Assembly: GCA_900074885.1 (NCBI GenBank)
Contig: FJUW01000008.1
Location: forward strand, 278,734 to 342,733
Reading direction: 5' to 3'
DNA length: 64,000 nucleotides
Source of the DNA: Rhynchosporium graminicola
Taxonomy: Eukaryota; Ascomycota; Leotiomycetes; Helotiales; Ploettnerulaceae
Below are positions 12,461 to 23,769 of the stretch, in pieces. Below the pieces are notes generated by a model that worked only from the letters and a program-made list of their open reading frames with translations, searched no databases and was not told the origin of the DNA. A program made the position numbers and the translations under genes. Every line of letters begins with the position of its first letter. Positions within the stretch are counted from its first letter, which is position 1.

Positions 12461-12933
12461 GATTCCCGGATAAAACGTACAGCGGAGTCCAAATTTTGTC
12501 CGAATCAATTCTGGTATTGTTTCCTGGGCTTGCAAAGACAGCTAAAGCCGTCCCCTGGCACGTGTCTACACTTAAAGGCGGCTGCTCCTAATGCGGTGCG
12601 TGGGGTGGAGGGGTTTACTTCGTACAGGCCATATAGCCAGCCAAAAGATCCAACCAACAGAAATGAATCCCTTTGCCTTCGAATGCGACTTTATCCTATT
12701 AGAGAAAACAAATCTATTTCAAGCTTCAAGGATAGAAAGCTAGTTGTTCAACCCATCCAACCTCGTATGCCACAAGACCCGAGGTCAACCATTTCTTGAG
12801 CTTCCCAATTAGTGAGATCCGACTTTTCCCTTCTCATCTACCAAGTCTCAAATCCCGGGCAGAAAAGGACATTTTTTCTAGCTGACCATGACTTCCTCCA
12901 CTCTCTCCTCAACTCTTAAGTCGTTTTGCGCCC
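12461..12933. other. No recognisable gene
   Basis: One 89-codon plus-strand frame (12530-12799) has no known motif. The stretch lies 3' of the minus-strand DUF7587-like gene. Confidence 0.35.
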
Positions 12934-13788
12934 CTAAGAATCGAACGCGGGTTGAAGACGGTTGACATGTGATATGTAATCTTGCTTGAAGTACATGATA
13001 AGCTTTTCCTTTCCAGCGATTATGGTCAGACTATGAGCAGCCTGATCAAATTCGACTATTTTGGACATGTGATCGGCAATGAGCTGATGCTCGATAGTTT
13101 GTAACTGTCTGTGAACGCGGAAACCCAAGACTTGACCAAGAAGAAACTCAAAAATCTGCTTCATTGCAAAGGATGATGGATCCATGCCCAGGGCAGCGAG
13201 GCTTGTGGCAATGGACGAAGGAGAAAAATCGTCAAGATGGTGAAGCAATTCTTCACGAAATGACTGAAGCTTGATTTGCCTTCCAGAGCCGTTCAAGGAT
13301 GGCAAGGTTTCGAACAGGCCACTTCGAAGAAGCTCGGACCAAGTCCTTCGACCAAAGATGGCCCCTACTGGAATTTCGGCCCAGACGAGTATCTCTGTTT
13401 CATATTTTGGTAGTGTTCCGAGGCCGCTTTTGAGGCGCAATGCATTACATTCGACGTATGAGCCGTCCTGTAATTTCCAGGGGTCGATCAAAATAATGGT
13501 AACCTGCTGCTTTCCCTCAAGTACACGTTGTCCAGCAATATTGAATGCGCGGAGCAAGTCTGGGGTTGTGGAGATGAACGGAGTAAGCTTCCGGCTTGAT
13601 AGAATAGCATGGGATTCTATGACGAGCTTCATGTTATCTCTCGTGACCTTTTCTAAGCTTGGAGGTGGGTATAATCTTGCTCGAAGGCCTCCGTTCGACG
13701 CTGATGCCGGTGAACTTGAATCGATCACTCTGTAGAACACTGGACGTGAAAACGCATTTGCAGATATGCCTTGCAACTTTTCGAAAAT
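12934..13788 (-). CDS. DUF7587-like protein with ADP-ribosyltransferase-like motifs
   Basis: An uninterrupted exon of about 284 codons ends at TAG 12936-12934. The N-terminal part reads FYRV, followed about 50 residues later by FISTTPDLLRAFNIA, a strand VTIILIDPWKL, and YETEILVWAEIPVGAIFG. This matches the fungal DUF7587 layout as I remember it. The order Arg, Ser-Thr-Thr, Glu-x-Glu also mimics the R-S-E triad of ADP-ribosyltransferases; the enzymatic reading is inference. A plausible acceptor is at 13789/13790 and an upstream GTATGA donor at 13828, giving a candidate first exon 13958-13829, but that splice leaves a one-base phase mismatch. The 5' end is therefore unresolved: a frameshift or a different first exon. 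The rest of the body carries no nonsense codon. Confidence 0.65.
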   Translation of the reverse strand: MFEKLQGISANAFSRPVFYRVIDSSSPASASNGGLRARLYPPPSLEKVTRDNMKLVIESHAILSSRKLTPFISTTPDLLRAFNIAGQRVLEGKQQVTIILIDPWKLQDGSYVECNALRLKSGLGTLPKYETEILVWAEIPVGAIFGRRTWSELLRSGLFETLPSLNGSGRQIKLQSFREELLHHLDDFSPSSIATSLAALGMDPSSFAMKQIFEFLLGQVLGFRVHRQLQTIEHQLIADHMSKIVEFDQAAHSLTIIAGKEKLIMYFKQDYISHVNRLQPAFDS

Positions 13789-13959
13789 CTTTGATTAGGT
13801 GTTAGTAACTCTTCTGTGACACTCATACCAAGACCCACCGACAGGCGCCCGTCAGGCTCGTCGCTCTCAGTCCTCGTCACCAGTGACTGGTTCGTCTCCT
13901 GCGTCAGAGACAGTTCACCAAACGCGTCCTCGAGGGAGGAAGACTCAAGTGAACACATG

Positions 13960-16888
13960 ATTAGACACCTTTCTCAAACTGAAGACGCGCCTGAACTTCG
14001 AATCAGTACACAAGAGATAATACCACTTTAATATCTTCCTATTGATTCTTCGCTGATAGCTACACACATCTCGTTCAATTTGACCAATTCTTCATAATAT
14101 GGAAACACTCCAATAGAGGCAGGCAGTCGCCTGAAATGATGGGATAAAGATGTTGGATGGATCGTTGACAAACGGGCAAATGTATATGAAGTGAGTGATT
14201 CATCTCCGTACATCATCTCATGTATCAGTGAGATGCGTGGCACCAATTAGCCATGATCTTTTGATACCAAGCACCACCATCCAGAGATTGATCATTCCTC
14301 TGTGAATTGTATTGGCAGCTGCTTGCTTCACCTAGAAGTCGGCGTCTTTCCAATTCGCCCACTTCTCTTATCACAGCATGCATATTGCTGAAAGAGGGGA
14401 GCTATAGGGCTTTGTAAGCACCCACGATAATACTGTACTGCAGCATTTTTTTGTTTGAGTGGTATGGACAATGTACTCATTCCATCGGCGGCTGGTCTGG
14501 ACGTGGTTGTTGCCACGTCACTTGCTTGTCGTAGTTTCAAGGGTGGAGTTATTTGGTCTTCAACGAGTTTGAGTTGTAAGCTCTCAACCCTTAATTGAAG
14601 GCAAAACAGTTTCTTAAGCACTCGACAAGATCAACCAAATATATACTACGACTCCCCCAGCAGTAGAGAGGTCAGAGGTCTTGTGGTCACCCGTAGCATT
14701 CGTATCGCTCTCGTCTGTGTCATTGGGTATACTAATCTACATTCGCTTGCCTGCGGTGGTTCTTTTTGCCCCCTAACTCCTCTAGGGGTCACTATTTGTT
14801 GAATATTGTTAGCTACTAGTCTTCTAATTCACCGACTCCTCTTACACTATAGTAAGGTTCGTAAATTGGCGTGCTATTACTTCTACTACTATATTTATCG
14901 TCAGGGCGTAAGAGGGTCGCTTACTAGTAATGGATAACACTCTGGCTACATATTTCTTCCTTCCGAGTGGATCAGTCAACTTTCGACAGATCGATCCATC
15001 CCGCACTTCAAATTTTAAAAAGCTTACGGTGCTTATCTCTTGAATATGTGCATACTTCCTATAAAGTACTCATAGGGAACCACCCTCCTCTACTCTGACT
15101 AGCGCTTCGATATAGTAGCGATTGGGTAGTACGGAGGCGACATCTTGTTGCGCCACTAATGACTCGAGGAATTGGAGGTTGTTCCAGTGGCAAAGCACAC
15201 AACGTGTCGGCATATGACTAGCAGTAATGCCATCTGCAGAATAATATGGTATATATGCTTTTTGAGGCATAATGTTTGATAGGCTTGCTATGGCAAGCGA
15301 AAAATTTGATTTGCTGTGGAATGATTGCTTTGCTTGCCTTGAAAAGCTCCATACTGCGGCCGGCATGTTCATTCCGGTACCCGCAGCTCCGTATCGGTCG
15401 CAAACTTGTCGTTCCATGGGCCAATGAGCTAGCAATGTATGTTCTCTGGCTTACCTGCTAGTATGTAATTGCAGCCAGCATATCCTGCTGGTGAGGGGTA
15501 AGCTCCCCGCCTATGTGAATTACTCCAGGCGATCATTCGCCAGCCTTACATCTGGTCCAGCCCTGTAATCTTAATTCTTAGCTCGGCATGATCGCGCGAT
15601 ATTCCAAAAGTGATGAGGATCGATGATTCTTAATATGTGTGACACGGCTCGTTGCTTACTGCATTTATTGATATAATGTGGCTACTGACTATTGGCTTGT
15701 GATGGTTGATATTATGCGGCCTGCTCGATGAGTATCTTAACACCCGCGGCTTTAATGGCACCCTGGCACTATTCATGTAACTCATTGTCTCAGATTGGGA
15801 TTCGGCCTGGGAGCCACGATGACACTTGAAAGAAGACTGGGAGACTGGGGCGGTTGATGTAAGTAAAGGCGGAAACGGGAAAAGAATACTACCGAGAGAA
15901 CGAATGTATCTATGCTAAGGCATCTCAAATTCATTAGTATCTGTTCGAAAATCGCAACAATGAAGCCCACAAATGGACAGAGCTATAGGTCGCAGGTGAC
16001 AAGGCTATGGTTGAAGGAGGTAGAGCGGAAGAACCTTTAATGACACTTCATCTGTGCAGGACATGCCTTGGGGAGCCTCATCAGGCAAAAAGGCGTCCCA
16101 GTTCAATTGAAGGCAGTTTTGAGTTTCCGACGACTAGTTGCTGAAAAGCATGCGTGATAAGGAATTCTAAACCATTTCCTGCCGTGATACAGTCGTGAGG
16201 GTGAGGTGCTACTGTTGGCCCCGCTTCTAATTCACGTGCCAGCTAACCCTAGATAGGTTAGTGATGATAGGAACGCGCAAGATCTATATGATTACATCCT
16301 TCATCATCTTTACCCGAGTATGCGAACCCCTATAAGCTTATTCAACTGACGGCTCTGCGAACCGATTCCTTTTCTAATTCGATGCTTGATATGCAAGCCC
16401 TGGTAAATAAGTCTCGTGTGCGAATACAGTGGCTGGATCATAACGGTATATCGAAGCCTGCAACCGGAAGCAGTCCATCTTCCGGGCTAGTAAGCAAGAG
16501 GCAATACGCAAAGATCCTTCCACTGGGCAACCATACCCTTCTACCGCATGCGACATATCGTATGTTTTCGTGTGGAGGATAGATATTCTCTTCCAATCCC
16601 CCTTCGCGGATAGAAAGATGGCCAAGTGACTACTATTGTAACACCAGCAGACGACGGTTACGTAGCATGAGCTCAGTGGCAGTTATTCCCAATGCCTCAA
16701 AACGAGGCTCCCAATTAATCTACTACTCACATCAAACGCCTTATCTATCAATATACTTATCTGTCCTTGACTGCTTTCGCGGTATTATTCATAGTGCCTC
16801 GCTCCTCTACTACTTGATCTCCACCTTCTCCCGCCTCGACGCACTTCACACACTTCTATTAAGTCTAACTTCGCTATCGATATTCAAA
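13960..16888. other. Long stretch without a supported gene
   Basis: Several short minus-strand frames (14246-14028, 14621-14328, 15435-15070) have no recognised motif and no convincing splice sites joining them. From about 14,640 to 14,900 the sequence becomes TpA-rich, suggesting an old RIP-affected repeat that I cannot classify. The last 200 bp before 16889 are pyrimidine-rich and probably the leader of the dynamin gene. Confidence 0.4.
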
Positions 16889-19455
16889 ATGATCTTAAGA
16901 CTATTCTATACAGATGCTCTAAACAGCTTATGTTCTGAGGATCAACTAGATCTACTCGACTCCGTCGACTGTCTCCGTTCGCAAGGAATCAGTTATTATA
17001 TCTTACTACCACAGATTATTATATATAGAGATCAGTCTTCTAGGAAAAGCTCTATGCTAGAAGCAATTTCTAGCGTATCATTTCCGATCAAGAGCAACCT
17101 ATGCACTCGATTTCCGATAGAATTAATCCTCCGTAAGACTTTATATATTAGCGTAACCGTATTAATCGTCCCATATCACTCTCGCAGCGAATCCGAGCAA
17201 ATGTCCCTCAGTAGCTTTCACGAGAAGCTAGATAGCTTCGATAGGCTTTCAACACTAATTAAGAACGTAAAAGTAGCTATAGCGATCTCAACGTATAGCA
17301 AAGCTTTCTCGAAGGACCTCCTTCGTATTAAGGTCTTAGGCCCTAATCGGCCTCACTTGACTATTATAGACCTGCCCGGACTTATCCACTCCGAAACAAA
17401 ACAGCAATCTGCTGCCGATATCGAGCTAGTACAAGATATCGTTCAGGCCTATATGAAGGAACCCAGAAGCATTATTCTCGCAGTGGTCTCCGCTAAGAAT
17501 AACTACGCGAACCAGATCGTCTTAAAGCTCGCCCGCGCTACTAATAAAAGTAGCAATCGGACGTTAAGTATTATTATAAAGCCAGATACTCTAATCCCTA
17601 GTTCCGAAAGTGAAGCTATATATATCTCCCTTGCGAGGAATCAGGACGTCGAGTTTCGTCTTAGATAGTATATTTTGAAAAACATAGACTCCGAAACGGG
17701 AGTATAGTTATTAGCTGATCGCGATATCAAGGAGGAGGATTTCTTTACTAAAGGGATATAGGAGAATCTGTCTCGCTCGCTCTTAAGCGTCGATAAGTTA
17801 CAGAAAAGGCTTAGTAAGGTCCTTCTCGGACAGATTACTACTGAACTACCTAGCTTAATCGATGAAATTGAAATCAAATCCAAAGTATACCGCGGTTAGC
17901 TAGATAAATTAGGGGAACCTCGAGAGACCTTAGACGAATAACGATTCTATCTACTCCATATCAGTTAATTATTCTACTCTCTAATTAAAGCGTCTATAGA
18001 TAGCACGTATAACGATCTATTCTTCGAGGACGCGGAGTCTGAACCCGGCTATTAAAAGCGCATACGGGCTATAGTACAGAACCTTAACCTAGACTTCGCG
18101 GAACGTATCGCTAGATAAGGTTACCGCCGTGAGATTATCGACTCTTCAAAGGATACCGCTATTCCTATAGGGGTAACTGCAGCTATAAGACAAGAATTCA
18201 TAGACTATATACAGCACCTAATGCGGAGGACGAAGGGCCGAGAGTTACCGGGAACCTTTAATCCTATAATAGTAGCAGATTTATTCCTAGAATAATTATC
18301 TCCTTAGGAAACGATTACCCGGAAGCATATCGAAAAAGTCTGGAAAGCCGCTAAAGAATTCCTTAATCTTATAACTACTTATATCGCTAATACGGCAACC
18401 TCTAAAGCACTTTTCCAGAAGATCTTCGAGCCTGCTCTAGATCAGCTTTTAAGGACTTTAAACGAAAAAAGCACCGAACTACTAACACTATATCAGAAAA
18501 GCCACCTAATCACCTATAACTATTATTTCACTAAGGCTCTTTAAAAGGTTCGGAACGAACGAAGCAAGGATGAGTACACGAGGATCATAAAGGATTTTTT
18601 TAGTATCTCTTCTCTTAGTTCCGTGTATTTCGGCGGTCAAAACAAAGATCTAAATCCTCTCGTGGCAGTTCTAGTGCAGCGTACAGAACCTGACATAAAC
18701 CGTTTTGCATGTTCCGAAGCTTTGGATTATACGATAGCTTACTATAAGGTCACCTGCTTCCTTCTGTACTTCTCGCCCCTCTCTATAGACCCTTTAGCTA
18801 ATCGATCTATATATTGAATAAGTTACCCTGAAACGTTTCGTCGACGATATCACTATCGAGGTCATCGAATCTAAGCTCATATCTCTATTTTACGATATCT
18901 TTTCTCCTATAACTATCACTTCTATACCCGCCGACCTTATGACTCGCATCGCTAGCGAATCTGAGGAAAATCGCGCCTAGCGCGAATAACTAACTAGATA
19001 ACTAGATATTCTCATGAAAGGCTCCGAAACCTGTAAAAGCTTTATTAGCGTCAGAGTTCTTAGTAAGGAACTCACGTAGCCTATCGCACTCTGAAGCATT
19101 ACTTATATATCAAATAGATGCGGATAATAGCACGACACATAGAGGCACCTAGTTCAAATCTGCAAACTTAGCCGACGAGGAAAGCTCTAATAAGGGGTCT
19201 GAGGCAGACGTTAGGTCTCTATCTGACAGTTCTTACGACCGTGGAAGCCCAGCCTCTAAGGAATCCGAGCCCTTGAGCAGAGAGGTTACAGAGATAGGAG
19301 TTGAGCCCGATGCCTCGGAAGCCACGGAGATACCCGAAGCTAAACCTATGCCACTAGCGGAGGAAGAGGATTTGTACCTTTCGAAGAAGAAGAAAGATAA
19401 GAAGAAGTCCAAAGTCGGATCGAAACGGGCTTCGTTTGGAGAACTAGAATCTTAG
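16889..19455 (+). pseudogene. Dynamin/Mx-like large GTPase pseudogene A (RIP-mutated)
   Basis: From ATG 16889 a single reading frame runs to about 18,750, broken by over a dozen TAG/TAA codons but with no indel seen. It covers a dynamin GTPase domain (degenerate G1, DLPGLIHSETKQQS, then IIKPDTLIP as G4) and a stalk. The GED follows in the next frame after an intron (KRFVDDITIEVIESKLIS, about 18,830-19,060). A Glu- and Lys-rich tail with KKKKDKKKSK ends at TAG 19453-19455. The P-loop normally reads GDQSSGKS; here it is RDQSSRKS, so both glycines became arginine, the G-to-A outcome of RIP, and the GTPase would be dead. Fungal Mx-like dynamins are recurrent accessory genes of unknown role; membrane remodelling or antiviral functions are known in animals. 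Attribution of the tail to this gene is likely but not proven. Confidence 0.85.
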
Positions 19456-20255
19456 TTCAAGCATCTAGTCAGTCTTATCCTTTGTTGATAGGACCCACCT
19501 GTAATTCTAACTAAAAATATCTATAGGTATAAATTATGAAGCATCTCTGATGCGATTACTGTTCTTAATTCTTTTAGGTGCAGCGGAAAAAATATAATAT
19601 CACGATTCAACCCCGTTTTATCTCAACCTTCTGTATAAGTTCCCACTAGTAGAGCATCCTATGCGACTCTATATAGGAACGTGTTCCTTACAACCTCTTA
19701 CGGCTAAGTGTCTAAAAAGGTTCCTCCTAACTATGTCCTAAGTATTTGACGTATCCAGGCGAGGAGTCGGTATTGTAAACGATATTTCAGGTGGGTATGT
19801 ATTTCGGGAACGATCGGTAGTAGCGATGACTCCGAGACTCCTCTTTAACTCTAGCATATTTAGGTTAGCGTAACGTGGTGCAGTAACTCTAAAACAAGTT
19901 TTAATCGTCGGTTCACCTCCGCAACTTCCTCTATAACCGATCTTCCGAGGGCCAGTGGCTAGTTCACATCTGTATTATATACTGTCTATCTCCCAGAGTT
20001 TTTGCCTGACTTCCGCACGAGGAAGACCGCTCCACTAATAGATCCTTTGAAATAAAACTGAACATGAGTCAGGTGTCAAATACGGCAAAAACGCAATTTG
20101 AAGCATTCGGTTTCAATTAATTGCAGATCGCATTACCTGTCACACGCTGCCGCGTAGTATACTTTAGCGATTATTCAATTTCCACCTCCATTCCCCCCTA
20201 ACAATAGAAGATAGCGATAATCAGCTGCTTAACACAATAGGGTAGATGCGATAGC
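19456..20255. other. Spacer between two dynamin pseudogenes
   Basis: No coding frame recognised. TpA-rich, like the 3' part of pseudogene A. Any P-loop exon of the following dynamin gene should lie here, but none was found. Confidence 0.4.
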
Positions 20256-22330
20256 CAGGTTTAGGAAGAAACAATTGAAGGATTTCGATCAGAAGACCTT
20301 CTCAGATATCCTAGAAGAGGTAAACGCACATTGAATAGTCGACTCCGCCAGGCTGACCCTTCTCGCGCGCTCCTAAACAGGCATCGGAATATATGGGCCT
20401 TCCATTACTAGGGCATAATCGTGAAGTCGATATGGAGTCCTTTTCACATAACAAAGTTTTGAAAATTGAGCTCTCAGGACCAGAATACGAGCACTTCAGT
20501 GTTATTGACCTCCCTGGCCTCTTCCGAAGTATTGTTCTCTTTCAAAGCTTGCAGGCTTTTCGGTCTTGCTAAAACCTTTTAGAGCCTACGGCAGGCCAGA
20601 CGACGAAATTAGATATGGATTTGGTCAGGCAGATGGTAAGCAAGCAACTAAGCAACTTACGAAGTATTATATTATAAGCAGACAACTGGCTTCACTTGAC
20701 AAAATGCCGCTTACATTAGTAGAGCCGTAGCTCCTGCAATGAGTAACATTGCTACCCAATAAATTATTCAAATAGCAGGAGATGCCGATCCCTATAGTCA
20801 ACGCACGCTTAGAGTTTTGACCAAGCCCGACCTGGTAGACAAAGGAGCCGAAGACAAGGTTGGACGGTGCTCGCGAATTATGAGACCTTGCTGACACAGC
20901 ACCAGATCTTAGATCTTATTAACAATACAAAGGGCAAAGGTCGTTTTGAGCTCGGATATACTATTATCTGCAACAGGAGTTAGAGCGACCTCAGTATCAC
21001 ATTCGACGAGCGTAATACAAAGGAGGTCGCCTTCTTCAACTAATTCCCCTGGAGCTCCATTCCAAGGGAGAGAGCGGGTATCACAGCCTTGAAACAACGT
21101 CTGAACAAATTATTAGTCGACGTCACCCGGAAAAGTTTCCAAGGGGTCGCTATGGATATTCGAAGGTTAATAGGAAAAATCGAGCAGCAGTTGTAGGTCA
21201 TCGGCCCTGTAAGACAGACAGCATATGAATAACGAAACCACCTCATCAACGTCGCTTCCAAATTCCGTGACATTTCGGCGAAAGCAATTGATATATACTA
21301 CGGCCGGGACCAATGCTTCGAAATGGATGACGTCTTCAGACTAGCTACACTTATCGTGAAGATGAATAAGGACTTTTCTAAGATAGTTCACAAGGAAGGA
21401 TTTACTCGAGCTTTCAACGGCTCTCTGGGCTTATCCATTCCTGATGAACTCCCGGACGATGCTACCGCGCACTCCTCTGTACAGACCTCAGGTATTACGA
21501 TTGAAGCACTAGAGTATCCAGAGTTGCGAAGCATTATGGCCCAGGCAGAAGCGCGGCCAGAACCTGCTGAGGATAGTATTATGAAATGGATCGCATACAA
21601 GTACAATCGATCCAAAGAGTTTAAAGTTAGCACGACCAACCCGTCTCTTCTGCCATCGCTGTTCGCCGAACAATCACGAGCATAGGGTTTCCATGCGCTC
21701 AATCACGTGACAAATATAATACGCAAAATCCATCACTTCAACTACAAGGTTCTTCAGTACTACTGCAAAGATGATACGCTCTGCGACAGGCTCTGGGATA
21801 AGCTGCTCCAGTCTCTTCTCCCATCATATGAGAAAGCAGTACAGCAGGCTTCCTTCTTGGTCGAGATCGAGCGACATGGAAACCTGATAACGACGAATCA
21901 TTATTTCGCGGAGAACGTGCGTAAAGCACGAGAAGCACGTTAGAAGCTTCGATTTGAGGCCCTGACGTCATAGCAGACAAAGGATATTCCCGGAGAGCCG
22001 CTCTTACTCCTCAAAGACATACTAGGAGCAGTCATAAGCAACGATGACCAGATGATTCAAGACCTGCACGATATACTGAAGTCATATTACAAGGTCGCTC
22101 GGAAGAGATTCGTCGACGCCGTCTGTTTACAAGCAGTTGATCACTTTCTCGTTAGTAGTACAACCAGTCCCCTCTGGATCTTCTCCCCACATTTCATTAG
22201 CAAGATATCAGAAACCGAGCTCCATCAGATCGCGGGCGATAAAGAAGAGACTATCTAGATAAGAAACTTGCTCGAAACAGAACTCGGCAGTCTAAGGGCA
22301 GGGGAGAAAATTCTAGAAGTTAGAATTTCG
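20256..22330 (+). pseudogene. Dynamin/Mx-like GTPase pseudogene B, lacking its P-loop
   Basis: Readable pieces in order: KDFDQKTFSDILEE, a candidate intron, MGLPLLGHNREV, KIELSGPEYEHFSVIDLPGL (G3), AGQTTKLDMDLV, VLTKPDLVDKGAED (G4), then a long stalk (about 21,060-21,960) and a GED with YYKVARKRFVDAV near 22,090 and SETELHQIAGDKEE near 22,230. Several TAG/TAA codons and at least one frame change interrupt it. No G1 loop is present upstream, so the 5' end is deleted or lost. Wording in the G domain differs from pseudogene A (DLPGLFR versus DLPGLIHS), so it belongs to a different dynamin subfamily rather than being a tandem duplicate. It is less RIP-affected than A. Confidence 0.82.
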
Positions 22331-22619
22331 TACATAACCAGATGGAGGTGCACAAAGCTTTATTGGCTCATTTAGTGTTCGTCCTACTAATTCCAATGCC
22401 TTTTAAATAAGCGTAACACGTGAATGGACATAAGAACAAATTGTCAACACAGAAGATATCTGTCAGAGGTATACTCCTATAGGCTTGCTCTTGGGACCCT
22501 CTTGTCGTGTGAGATTAGGCTTTTTTCACTCAGTCCTTCCCTTCAAAGTTACTACATCGGTATACGGCAGCTCGCCCTACTTTCAAGCCCTCTACTCGGC
22601 GAGATATGTTTATTCGTAG

Positions 22620-22912
22620 ACTAGGATGACATAGCCTGAAGATGCGATTGCGTCCCCGGACTAACAAGATCCAAAGCTCATATAGACGTTTTCCATAGAG
22701 AGATTGAATCAGTCAAAGGTATAAACAGCAGGTAAATTCAACGAGGCTGACTGATATAAAATTTAGTCAAGATCGACGAGATAAGACGGGATATGCGCGA
22801 AGTAGAGGCGCAAAAGGACATCCTAAAGGCAGACCTCGAGCGGCTAGGAGTTAGAACTAGTTTAGACTCTAGTATGAAGAGCTCAGGCAAGAAACGACGT
22901 CATAAAGGGTGA
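22620..22912 (+). pseudogene. Short coiled-coil coding remnant
   Basis: A frame reading HIDVFHREIESVK up to 22718 joins across a 48-bp intron (22719-22766) to KIDEIRRDMREVEAQKDILK and a basic tail GKKRRHKG, ending at TGA 22910-22912. The heptad-like charged pattern indicates a coiled coil. Stops lie upstream (22,622 and 22,634), so the 5' part is broken or belongs to another frame. No family recognised. It could be a C-terminal extension of dynamin pseudogene B, which it follows on the same strand. Confidence 0.4.
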
Positions 22913-23769
22913 GATTGGGGATCCATCGCAGCCGCTTTCAGTGCTTGCCATCTTCAGTGGCATTCATTTCCATTATACTTTAACCATCTACCTACCACTC
23001 ACATCCACCTCAGACTCTTACGCTATTCAACTCATTTCTCAGAACCTCCGCAACTGATCTACCGCGTCTTGAAGAGGTTCAGTTAGTCAGACCCTGGAGC
23101 TTGGATATTTCTATCGCCCGAGAGGCGAAGAGCTTCGTTCAGCCATGTGTCTGAACCCTAGGCAGGTTGAAGCCAAACTGCACCTTTCTCCCTTAGCGAT
23201 TAGGGGCTCGCTTAAACAGCCGAACAACAATATCCAGAAGTCCCACCTTTTTACCCCTTTCCGTTTGTAGGAGTCTAATAATCATGTATATACAGGAATA
23301 TTAATAACCGGCAAAGTTCGTCTTTATGAGGCCCACATGTGATGCGAGGAAACCTGAAGGCTGCTCAGCTGCACTAGGATACCATGCAAGTTTCCAGAGA
23401 CCGAAATCGAGCCGGAACAGGAGCGGATATAGGAATGCTCGATCTTCGTAGGACATTGAACGATTCACTATCTAAGGCTATAATACTCCATATCTCGATA
23501 GTTTTAAAGTAGGGGGAGAGATAAATTAGAAACATATTTTATTATTATCTTTTGTTCAAAACGATAGTAATAGGTTATCTGCATATTATCAACTTCGCTT
23601 ATCAACAGCAGCGTCTTCGACTAACTCTTCTGCTTGATCATCTACAAAACACAGTCAAGCCCAATACTTCCATCCTCGGCGATCATTCCGAAGCCAGCTA
23701 GATGTAGTTCGTTTTCATTTTCTGATGCAGGTAGCAGCTGCTATATGAGAGTATCCCATGTAGCGTGCA
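22913..23769. other. No recognisable gene
   Basis: Spacer between the coiled-coil remnant and the 3' end of the minus-strand deaminase gene. No long frame or repeat seen. Confidence 0.4.

Noticed and set aside
13271..13735. 154-codon plus-strand ORF
   Set aside because: Shadow of the minus-strand DUF7587-like exon, which has coherent motifs.
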